From NCBI RefSeq assembly GCF_007859815.1, contig NZ_SJPH01000010.1, forward strand, positions 1-64,000: a stretch of DNA of 64,000 nt. Direction: 5' to 3'. Every line of letters begins with the position of its first letter. Position 1 is the stretch's first letter. The DNA is from Botrimarina hoheduenensis. GTDB lineage: Bacteria; Planctomycetota; Planctomycetia; Pirellulales; Lacipirellulaceae. The translations under genes and the position numbers were made by a program. Below the pieces are notes generated by a model. The model saw nothing but the letters and a program-made list of their open reading frames with translations, had not been told where the DNA came from and did no database searches. Shown piece after piece: positions 1 through 8,369 of this stretch.

Positions 1-1
1 G

Positions 2-280
2 CAGGTGCACGACATCCGCATGCACTACGAAGACGGCCAGCAGGTGCAGGCCCGCGTGCTGCAGACCACCTCGCCGATCAACCCGGGCGACAGCGGTGGC
101 CCGATCGTCAACAACAACGGTGAGCTGGTGGGGATCAACTCCAGCGGCAACACCAAGGCCCGGCTGGTGAGCTACGCCATCGACATCCGCGAGGTGCGGG
201 CCTTCCTAACCGCCTACGCCGGAGACGACAACCCAACGGCCGACGCCCCCCGCGACCTGCTCGCCGCCTGGCCCCTCTGA
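2..280 (+). CDS. Trypsin-like serine protease, C-terminal part (5' end outside window)
   Basis: Only the last roughly 92 codons are present; the gene enters from the left edge. The peptide holds the catalytic-serine block of the S1C/DegP-type chymotrypsin fold (NPGDSGGPIVN, nucleophile Ser in GDSGG), followed by the usual strand GELVGINSS and a short tail without a PDZ domain. Family knowledge: such proteins are periplasmic or secreted endopeptidases. The His and Asp of the triad must lie upstream and cannot be checked. The absence of a PDZ domain after the catalytic Ser suggests a stand-alone trypsin-like protein rather than a full DegP. It is followed by a hairpin at 329-356. Confidence 0.85.
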   Translation, partial: QVHDIRMHYEDGQQVQARVLQTTSPINPGDSGGPIVNNNGELVGINSSGNTKARLVSYAIDIREVRAFLTAYAGDDNPTADAPRDLLAAWPL

Positions 281-328
281 GCAAAGCCGAAGGAAGAAGG
301 CTGATACCTTTACCACCTTCTCACGCAC

Positions 329-364
329 GAGCCGCCCGGCAAACGCTGGGCGGCTCGGGCGTTT
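329..364. terminator. Hairpin terminator between convergent genes
   Basis: A perfect 9-bp stem (GAGCCGCCC at 329-337, GGGCGGCTC at 348-356) with a 10-nt loop is followed by GGGCGTTTT. It lies between the protease (+) and the porin (-), so it could serve both strands. The T-tract is short, so efficiency is uncertain. Confidence 0.5.
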
Positions 365-420
365 TGGGCGGTCAGTCAAGTCGGCTCGATGCGTACCAGA
401 GACGCGATACTGTCTTGCAA

Positions 421-1650
421 CTAAAGCTGCATAACAGCGCGGACGCCTAAGACCAAAGCCGTGTCAACGTTATCGCGTGAGGGGACAACGACCTGCAGAT
501 CCGGTGTCACATTCAGCCAGGACGTTGCTTGCCAGTTGTAGAACAGTTCGACCCCGTGGCCGTCTTCGATCGGCCCCAGAACGGTCTCCAGAATCGGCCC
601 GATCTGATCGCTCGATCCCGCGACAAACCAACCCACACCAAAGGTGTCGGCCCCATGGCCGCTCATCGGGTTATGGCCGCCCAGACCAAAGCTGAGGAAC
701 CACGAGAGGGGGTTCGCCTGTTGGTCAGCGACTCCCGCTCGACCGAACAGACCCCAACCGCGTCCCTCGTTGCACGGATCAACAAACAGATACTGGTCGA
801 AATTGTAGTAAGCCGACCATGAGCCGTCGGCCTCGTTGATCGGGACATCGGGGAGAACGACACGGGGGTCTTGCCCCAGTGAGACATAGTCGCGACTGCT
901 CCAAGTGCCCGCGAACAGCTGATGACCCGGCAGACCATAAAACGAAGTTGGCAGTCGTAGCTCAGCCGACATCGCTACGCCTTCGGCGAACAGCTCATCG
1001 AAGCCTGCTGTGGAAGCGGTATCGGTCGGGTTCAGTACCGTGTAGGTAAACAGGGGCGTCCCCTCTTCTCCCAGCACCGCAAAGCCACAACCGAGAGTCG
1101 AATAAGGGATGGTCCGCAACGCGAGGGGATTTGCGACAAAACCGACGTTAGAGAATTGCGTCTTACCCCGGCCGTGTGCAAAGGCGTTGGGGTCTCCGTC
1201 CAGCGTATCGAGCTTGCCAAAGAACACGGCAAATTGCTCAGAAAGCGCTTGCGTGAAGAGGACGTTAGTGAGCAGCAGATCCTCGTCGCCACGGACCGGC
1301 AGGTCTGCCAACACCGCGACGGGCAACAAAGCGCCGGTGTCGGCGTTCACGTTCTCTCCGAAGCGGTGCTCGGCGCGCACCTTCAGAAAGAGCCCCTCTT
1401 GCAAGCCCAGCTTGCCGAAATCGACATTGGTAACGTAGTCGCCGTGGCCGCCGTACTTGGCGTGCTGGTTGAGCCCACCGCTTGACACTCCCTGATAGAA
1501 GTGAGCAACGTCGAGGTCAAACGTGACTCCCTGCTCGGCGATCCAGGTGCGATTGCCGTACCAGTCTCCGCTGAGCGGCTGGGCACCGAGGAGCTGTGGG
1601 AATCCCCAGGCCACGATGAGCAACGCCGGCAGACATCTTGTAAAGGGCAT
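421..1650 (-). CDS. Carbohydrate-selective porin, OprB family
   Basis: 409 aa with an N-terminal signal peptide (residues 1 to about 23, ending LLGAQ) followed by the OprB-type start LSGDWYGNR. The rest is rich in alternating aromatic/hydrophobic beta-strand segments and ends in VRAVMQL, which fits an outer-membrane barrel. The motif GRGKTQFSN near residue 160 is typical of the family. Family role: passive uptake of sugars across the outer membrane. It is transcribed away from the neighbouring sulfatase cluster but fits the polysaccharide theme. The ATG at 1650 is chosen because it gives a complete signal peptide; a longer reading frame on this strand overlaps in another frame and is a shadow. 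Confidence 0.85.
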   Translation of the reverse strand: MPFTRCLPALLIVAWGFPQLLGAQPLSGDWYGNRTWIAEQGVTFDLDVAHFYQGVSSGGLNQHAKYGGHGDYVTNVDFGKLGLQEGLFLKVRAEHRFGENVNADTGALLPVAVLADLPVRGDEDLLLTNVLFTQALSEQFAVFFGKLDTLDGDPNAFAHGRGKTQFSNVGFVANPLALRTIPYSTLGCGFAVLGEEGTPLFTYTVLNPTDTASTAGFDELFAEGVAMSAELRLPTSFYGLPGHQLFAGTWSSRDYVSLGQDPRVVLPDVPINEADGSWSAYYNFDQYLFVDPCNEGRGWGLFGRAGVADQQANPLSWFLSFGLGGHNPMSGHGADTFGVGWFVAGSSDQIGPILETVLGPIEDGHGVELFYNWQATSWLNVTPDLQVVVPSRDNVDTALVLGVRAVMQL

Positions 1651-1861
1651 GACGCAAGGCTCGTGCGTACAGAATGCAGGATTACGTCAACCACATGATT
1701 CAGTCCACTAGAGATAGTGATCGGTTCTTGAGGGTGCGAACCGTCGGGTGCCAAAGGACGCTGAACTAAGCGGAACAAGCAGAAAAGTCGCTCGCGCAAT
1801 TGACGGAACTCAGAAGCAGAATAAAAGCCGCGTGGCGTTCTGCCTGCTGAGGCCAAGTTGA

Positions 1862-1890
1862 TTGACAGGGCACATCAGGTAGCTTACGAA
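1862..1890 (+). promoter_or_regulatory. Candidate sigma70-type promoter for sulfatase cluster
   Basis: A perfect -35 hexamer TTGACA (1862-1867), a 17-bp spacer and a weak -10 TACGAA (1885-1890). A start near 1897 would give a leader of about 137 nt containing the palindrome at 1953-1969. Planctomycete promoters are poorly characterised, so this is inference from the general consensus. Confidence 0.4.
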
Positions 1891-1952
1891 AGATAAAACT
1901 AAGATCCGGAACAAAGCGGGACGGTGAGTACCGCACAGGGTCAGAGCTAAAG

Positions 1953-1969
1953 AGAGAAACAGTTTCTCT
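1953..1969. promoter_or_regulatory. Perfect 17-bp palindrome, candidate operator
   Basis: AGAGAAACAGTTTCTCT: two perfect 8-bp arms around a single central A. It lies 64 bp before the ATG at 2034 and downstream of the promoter-like element at 1862-1890. The geometry fits a homodimeric helix-turn-helix repressor. No T-run follows, so a terminator is unlikely. No regulator gene adjoins it. Confidence 0.5.
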
Positions 1970-2033
1970 ACGCGCTGAAGCTGCTTGTCCTCCTCTTCTC
2001 GATCACCTGTTCGCCCCTATATGGAGTGAAGCG

Positions 2034-2957
2034 ATGCGTTCTTGTCTGCTTTTCATGGTGGCTTTTTCCGGGGTTGCAGGCCCGGCAATGTCGGCGCGAG
2101 CGACCGAGCTTCAGACGGAACTCAGCGCCCGTTTCGCCGGATACTTATCCGCCTTTGATGAGGGGGATGCCGAAGCCTTGGGAAGATTTTGGGCCGCCGA
2201 CGCCGTGGCCTATGACGACGCCACAGGCCAAGTAACGGAGGGGAGGCCCGCGATCAAAGAAGAGTTTGCGGACTTCTTTACAAGGCATCCGCGCGCTCGC
2301 CTGACAGGACAGCTCGATACCGTCCGCGCGATACGCCCGGAGGTGGCGATCGGTGAAGGTAGCGTGACGCTCTTTGTTCCCGATGACGAGCCAACGCGCT
2401 CGGCCTTTACCATCGTGTTGGTAAAAGAAGGGGGCACCTGGGTGATCGAGAGCTCTCACGAGCGTGAACTTCCCCAGCCGACGACGCCACGCGATGCGCT
2501 ACAAGACTTCGCGTGGCTGGTTGGCGATTGGCGTGACGAGAGTGATGCGGTTGATGTTCGCACCAAGATTCGTTGGTCGGCAAACGAGGCGTTTCTGATC
2601 CGCTCGTTTCAAGCCGAGTACAAAGATGCGCAAGGCATCGAGGGGACGCAGGTCATCGGCTGGGATCCCCGCGACCGAGGGTTCCGTACCTGGATTTTTA
2701 GTTCGGATGGTTCCTTCGGCGAAGGAACCATCGCCAAGCAGGGTGCTGGTTGGCTCATTAAGATGACGCATGTTGGCGGCAACGGCGAGGTTTCAGCCGA
2801 GGGGCAGCTAATCACCCGTCTGGCCGACGACGCTTTTCAGGTTGAAGCAATTGGTTCGACCATCGGTGGCATGCCCGTTCCGGCCAGCGACCCCGTGAAG
2901 GTGGTGCGTGTCGTTGCGGATCAAGCGGCTTCCGCGGCTGTCGGAGGAACCCGATGA
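2034..2957 (+). CDS. Secreted SgcJ/EcaC-like NTF2-fold protein
   Basis: 307 aa with a signal peptide (residues 1 to about 22, ending MSARA). Residues about 25-145 form an NTF2/SnoaL-like domain of the SgcJ/EcaC type (DUF4440-like): a helix with FAGYLSAFDEGDAEALGRFWAADAV, then GRPAIKEEF, then beta strands ending GGTWVIESSHERELP. Residues about 160-295 resemble the DUF1579-like lipocalin-type domain (DFAWLVGDWRDES, then strands). Molecular function is unknown; family members are often exported and are fused or linked to diverse enzymes. The ATG has a good GGAG site seven bases upstream. The stop overlaps the next start by 4 bp (ATGA), indicating translational coupling with the cationic protein. 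Confidence 0.75.
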   Translation: MRSCLLFMVAFSGVAGPAMSARATELQTELSARFAGYLSAFDEGDAEALGRFWAADAVAYDDATGQVTEGRPAIKEEFADFFTRHPRARLTGQLDTVRAIRPEVAIGEGSVTLFVPDDEPTRSAFTIVLVKEGGTWVIESSHERELPQPTTPRDALQDFAWLVGDWRDESDAVDVRTKIRWSANEAFLIRSFQAEYKDAQGIEGTQVIGWDPRDRGFRTWIFSSDGSFGEGTIAKQGAGWLIKMTHVGGNGEVSAEGQLITRLADDAFQVEAIGSTIGGMPVPASDPVKVVRVVADQAASAAVGGTR

Positions 2958-4681
2958 ACGTCTTTCGACTTGGGGTTCTGATCGTTGCCCTTAGCTTTGG
3001 CTCCGCCGAAGTGGCTTGCGCTGTTGGCATGCGCGGCGGGGGGGGAGGTGGCGGCCGCGGGCGGATGGGGGGAGGTGGCGGAGGAGCCCGACCAAACATA
3101 AGTGCCCCTCGACAAGCTCCACGCCCCAACCTCAGTCGGCCAGCGCCGCGCCCGGCTCCCACACGGCCAGCGCCTCGACCTAGTGGTGGCATCAAGCCCA
3201 ATCTGCCGACTGGCGGAGGTCGACTACCTGGCGGAGCACGCCCGACCACACGGCCCAATCTTCCCGCGCGTCCCGGGGGTGGTTCATCCGTTGCGAATCG
3301 CCCGGCAGCGAGGCCCAGCGTGAGCTTGCCAACGGGTCCGCAAAGACCAGGAGCCGCGCGTCCACGCCCGGATCTCGCGCGCCCGGATCTAGCGCGTCCC
3401 GGCAGCAACCGGCCCGCCACGAATCGGCCGGGAGTCACCGGTCGGCCAGGAGCCACCGGTCCGGGGAATAATCGTCCGGGGACATCAAGGCCCGATATTG
3501 CGGGTCGACCAGGAGTCAATCGTCCGAGCCGTCCGGGCGGTGGTGGAGCGGGTCGGCCCACGCCGGGAGGGATCGAGGACTTCTTGGGTCTCGACAAGCC
3601 GCTGCGTCCCGGCAAGGGCGATCTGGCGACGCGGCCGGGCAATCGTCGGCCAGGAGCCGGTGGCCGCCCCGATCGGGCGACAACCCTTCCTGGCGAAATC
3701 GGTCGGCCGGGAGCCTCGCGACCCGATCGCCCGGGCGGACGGCCGGGGTCTGGCGGACGACCAGGAATTGCAGCGAGACCCACTACCCGGCCCGACTTGA
3801 GCGGCCGATGGGGCGACAACAACGTGATCAATCGCCGCCCCGGCTGGGCAAATATTGATAACAGCACGAACTTAAATCTTCACAACCGCTGGAACAACGC
3901 CTTCGCCCGCCCTGGTTGGGCCAATCCGGGGGTCGCACGACGCGGCTACTGGAATGGCTGGGCGGATGGGGTACGTCACGGCTGGGGGCACCATCACCAC
4001 GCGGGGCGATGGTTCAATAATAGTTGGTGGCTAGGTCATCCTCACGCGCTGTGTGGATGGCACTACCACTACTGGAACCACTCCCATGGTTGGAACTATT
4101 GGTGGACCGTTCCCACATGGTCTGCCGTGACTAACTGGTTCACCTGGTCGCAGCCTCAGACGGTATGGTCTCAGCCGGTTTACTACGACTACGGCGTCGG
4201 CGGTAACGTTGTCTACGAAGGGGACTCTGTGCTGGTCGGTGGCACGCAGGTGGCCTCGCGCGAGGAATTTGCGATGAGCGCGATGGATCTCGCTACGGTC
4301 GAGCCGCCTGCTACCGAGGAAGAAGCGGCCGAGGCGGAGTGGATGCCGCTGGGTACTTTTGCCGTTTCCACCGATGAGCGTGACACGGATCCCAACCTCA
4401 CCCTACAGCTTGCCGTCAATCGCGACGGCATCGTTGCCGGCACGCTTTACAACGTCCAAACGGACGACGCGACCTCAGTCCAAGGCGCGGTAGACCAGCA
4501 GACGCAGCGTGTTGCCATTCGCTTCGGTGAGAACGACGAGCTGGTTGCCGAAACAGGGCTCTACAACCTGACACAAGAGGAAGCGCCGGTGCTTGTTCAC
4601 TTTGGTCCCGAAAAAACCGAGAACTACTTGCTCGTGCGACTCGATGAGCCCTCTGAGGAAGCAAACGAAACACAAGAGTAG
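2954..4681 (+). CDS. Secreted Gly/Arg/Pro-rich then Trp/His-rich low-complexity protein
   Basis: 575 aa. A signal peptide (about 1-23, ending EVACA) is followed by a Gly/Arg stretch and about 260 residues of imperfect RPG-x-based repeats, strongly basic and almost without acidic residues at first. Residues about 300-410 are Trp/Tyr/His/Asn-rich (RRGYWNGWADG, GWGHHHHAGRWFNNSWW, HYHYWNHSHGWNYWW). The C-terminal 150 residues are acidic and look folded. Similar planctomycete proteins are often labelled 'mu-protocadherin / putative cell-surface', without experimental function. Position inside a sulfatase cluster and the positive charge suggest, by inference only, a cell-surface or matrix component that contacts anionic polysaccharide. 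An ATGA overlap couples it to the upstream gene. Confidence 0.7.
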   Translation: MNVFRLGVLIVALSFGSAEVACAVGMRGGGGGGGRGRMGGGGGGARPNISAPRQAPRPNLSRPAPRPAPTRPAPRPSGGIKPNLPTGGGRLPGGARPTTRPNLPARPGGGSSVANRPAARPSVSLPTGPQRPGAARPRPDLARPDLARPGSNRPATNRPGVTGRPGATGPGNNRPGTSRPDIAGRPGVNRPSRPGGGGAGRPTPGGIEDFLGLDKPLRPGKGDLATRPGNRRPGAGGRPDRATTLPGEIGRPGASRPDRPGGRPGSGGRPGIAARPTTRPDLSGRWGDNNVINRRPGWANIDNSTNLNLHNRWNNAFARPGWANPGVARRGYWNGWADGVRHGWGHHHHAGRWFNNSWWLGHPHALCGWHYHYWNHSHGWNYWWTVPTWSAVTNWFTWSQPQTVWSQPVYYDYGVGGNVVYEGDSVLVGGTQVASREEFAMSAMDLATVEPPATEEEAAEAEWMPLGTFAVSTDERDTDPNLTLQLAVNRDGIVAGTLYNVQTDDATSVQGAVDQQTQRVAIRFGENDELVAETGLYNLTQEEAPVLVHFGPEKTENYLLVRLDEPSEEANETQE

Positions 4682-4728
4682 CTCGGTTTTCTACCAGCAG
4701 ATAACCGATCGTGTACGGAGTTTAACCT

Positions 4729-5340
4729 GTGCCAGATAATTCCTCTTCGGCTAACGCCGTCAGCGAAGTCAGCGTGGAACGTTCTGTTATCCGGGCCATC
4801 ACCAGGCTCTGGTGGGTGCCGCTACTGCGCGGCGTCATGCTGATTGCACTGGGGGGCTACGCGTTGTTGACCCCCGGCATCACGCTTTCCGCTTATACGC
4901 TCGTGCTGGGTGCCTTTGTGCTGGCCGATGGCGTGTTGGCGATCCTTGCGGGAGTCATGGGCTGGGTCGATTCGCGAGGGTGGACCCTCTTGCGTGGCGC
5001 GATCGGCATTGCCGCAGGGCTCTTCGTGATAGCGCACCCCGCACTAGTCGGGGCGGTTGCCGCGACCACGCTCGTGTTTCTGCTGGCCTTCCAATCGATT
5101 GTCGGCGGGGGCCTCGAGATCATCACCGCCATCCGGGAACGCAAACAGATCGAAGGCGAAGCGTGGCTCGTGCTGGGCGGGCTGCTCTCGATCGGATTCG
5201 GAGCCATTTTGCTCTCAGCACCGGTACTTGCTGCGGTCTTGCTTGTGCAAGTTCTCGGAGGTTTCGCGGTGATCGCCGGAGTGGCTATGATCTATGTTGC
5301 GTTTCGATTGCGTGCTTACGGGGTACACCAAGAGGCATAA
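4729..5340 (+). CDS. HdeD-family (DUF308) membrane protein
   Basis: 203 aa starting with GTG at 4729. After a polar N-terminus it shows six hydrophobic segments with the DUF308 pattern: RGVMLIALGGYALLTPG, then LVLGAFVLADGVLAILAG, then LRGAIGIAAGLFVIAHP, LLAFQSIVGGGLEIITAI, WLVLGGLLSIGFGAILLSAP and FAVIAGVAMIYVAFRL. E. coli HdeD acts in high-density acid resistance, but most homologues have no known role. The gene lies 47 bp after the cationic protein and 86 bp before a sulfatase, all on the + strand, so it is probably in the same transcript. Sulfatases release acidic sulfate, so a stress-related membrane role is conceivable but unproven. Confidence 0.8.
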   Translation: MPDNSSSANAVSEVSVERSVIRAITRLWWVPLLRGVMLIALGGYALLTPGITLSAYTLVLGAFVLADGVLAILAGVMGWVDSRGWTLLRGAIGIAAGLFVIAHPALVGAVAATTLVFLLAFQSIVGGGLEIITAIRERKQIEGEAWLVLGGLLSIGFGAILLSAPVLAAVLLVQVLGGFAVIAGVAMIYVAFRLRAYGVHQEA

Positions 5341-5426
5341 GCCGAGATGCGATTGTCGCGGCTTTGCCAAACTTTTAGTCCTGCCAGACTAGCCCATCGT
5401 CTTCCCGTTTCATTGACCCTGTAGCG

Positions 5427-7037
<1,611 letters not shown>

Positions 7038-7053
7038 GTTCTGATGCGCGCTA

Positions 7054-7092
7054 GCCGTCGGCGGCATTCGATGCCGCCGACGGCATTTTTTT
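7054..7092 (+). terminator. Strong intrinsic terminator after sulfatase
   Basis: A perfect 14-bp GC-rich stem (GCCGTCGGCGGCAT at 7054-7067, with its complement at 7071-7084) with a 3-nt loop is followed by A and seven Ts (7086-7092). It starts 16 bp after the sulfatase stop and ends only 24 bp before the next ATG. Confidence 0.9.
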
Positions 7093-7116
7093 ATCCATGG
7101 CAGCGAGCAAGAATTA

Positions 7117-8106
7117 ATGCGTTTGTTCTCCGTCTGCGTCACGGTCGCGCTGTTCTTCCTGCCGATGGTCGTGCGGGCTTCCGATCCGTTGCCTTCTTGG
7201 GCTGAAGGACCCGCTAAAGAGTCGATCCTCGGATTCATCCAACGCGTCTCGGCTCCCGGATCTCCCGAGGAGGTTCCTGCATCCGAACGGATTGCCGTCT
7301 TTGACAACGACGGCACGCTCTGGTCAGAGCAGCCGATGTACGTGCAGGCCTTCTTTGCCTTCGACCGCGTTCGGCAGCTGGCTCCGGAGCACCCTGAATG
7401 GAGAGAACGCGAACCCTTCGCTTCGATCCTGCGCGGAGATCTTGCGACGTCGCTCCAGGGGGGCGAGCCAGCATTGCTAGAAATCATCATGGCCACGCAC
7501 GCCGGCCTGACGACCGACGAGTTTGATCGCGTCGTCTCTGACTGGATCTCCGAAGCACGCCATCCCGTTACCAAACGCCGTTTTACGCAGATGGTTTATT
7601 TGCCGATGCTCGAGATCTTGGCACATCTCAGGAAGAGTGGTTTTAAAACGTTCATTGTCTCGGGCGGCGGCATCGACTTTATGCGGCCTTGGGCGGAAGC
7701 GGTTTACGGAGTTCCCCCCGAGCAAGTGGTTGGTTCGAGCATCAGGCTGGCCTATCAGTATCGCGACGGATCACCGGTTATCGAACGGCTTGCTGAGATC
7801 GATTTCATTGACGACAAGGTTGGCAAGCCTGTCGGTATTCAACAGCACATCGGTCGCCGACCGATTCTGGCATTTGGCAATTCGGATGGCGATTATCAGA
7901 TGCTGGAGTGGACAACCGCTGGATCGGGGCCGCGGCTCGGCGTACTGATCCACCACACCGATAACGAACGCGAGCAGGCGTACGACCGCGACTCCTTAGT
8001 GGGTCGGCTCGATAGAGCACTCCGAGAAGCTCCGGTCCAAGGTTGGGCGGTTATCGACATGAAGCGCGACTGGCGGCAGATTTATCCGGCTTCAGTTCAG
8101 CCCTAA
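7117..8106 (+). CDS. Exported HAD-superfamily phosphatase-like hydrolase
   Basis: 329 aa with a signal peptide (about 1-21, MRLFSV to VRA). HAD motif I is FDNDGTLW (Asp63 nucleophile, Asp65); motif II is IVSGGGIDFMR; motif IV is FGNSDGDYQML. A cap-like insertion lies between motifs I and II (about 75-165). Family role: phosphoryl or related hydrolysis in the periplasm, substrate unknown. Exported HAD proteins of this kind commonly sit beside sulfatase genes. The ATG lies just 24 bp after a strong terminator, so expression needs either readthrough or a promoter overlapping the hairpin region; no good promoter is visible there. Confidence 0.85.
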   Translation: MRLFSVCVTVALFFLPMVVRASDPLPSWAEGPAKESILGFIQRVSAPGSPEEVPASERIAVFDNDGTLWSEQPMYVQAFFAFDRVRQLAPEHPEWREREPFASILRGDLATSLQGGEPALLEIIMATHAGLTTDEFDRVVSDWISEARHPVTKRRFTQMVYLPMLEILAHLRKSGFKTFIVSGGGIDFMRPWAEAVYGVPPEQVVGSSIRLAYQYRDGSPVIERLAEIDFIDDKVGKPVGIQQHIGRRPILAFGNSDGDYQMLEWTTAGSGPRLGVLIHHTDNEREQAYDRDSLVGRLDRALREAPVQGWAVIDMKRDWRQIYPASVQP

Positions 8107-8113
8107 CTGGTTT

Positions 8114-8229
8114 AGTCCGACAGGAAGGTACCTCGTGGAGGCTGGCTTCGGCTGCGTTTCATTTGGGCCCGCCCTTCCATGGCTCGCCGGGGCCCTGCTT
8201 ATCTCGTTGGATGCCGTAGCTGTCGGACT
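8114..8229. repeat. Long-range 10-bp inverted repeat in intergenic region
   Basis: AGTCCGACAG (8114-8123) is exactly complementary to CTGTCGGACT (8220-8229). The 96 bases between contain GGGCCC twice. The 263-bp gap 8107-8369 otherwise shows no gene. The element could fold the leader of the next sulfatase mRNA or act as an untranslated separator; no known riboswitch was recognised. Confidence 0.3.
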
Positions 8230-8369
8230 TTCCAGATACGTGGCCGGCTTGCCGGGAGTATTGCCGGCGCGTGATTCAGGGTGACGATCCAGATGAAAAG
8301 CTGGCTCAAATTTGTTGTGGTTATCAATCTCGAAGTTATCCGCCTGAGATGTAAAGCAAGGTCTTAGCG

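Larger units (their letters stand above)
1651..2033. other. Divergent intergenic region between porin and sulfatase cluster
   Basis: 383 bp with no convincing gene. It holds a sigma70-like promoter (1862-1890), a perfect 17-bp palindrome (1953-1969), and the ribosome binding site GGAG at 2023-2026, seven bases before the ATG at 2034. It is the most likely control region for both the porin and the sulfatase cluster. Confidence 0.6.

Noticed and set aside
2812..3867. Long minus-strand Pro/Gly/Arg-rich reading frame (351 codons)
   Set aside because: It is the mirror image of the repetitive + strand Gly/Arg/Pro gene; GC-rich repeats keep both strands open. It lacks a signal, motif or ribosome binding site of its own.
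5001..5340. Other-frame ORFs within the HdeD-like gene
   Set aside because: They have arginine-rich or cysteine-rich composition typical of frame-shifted translation of a GC-rich gene.
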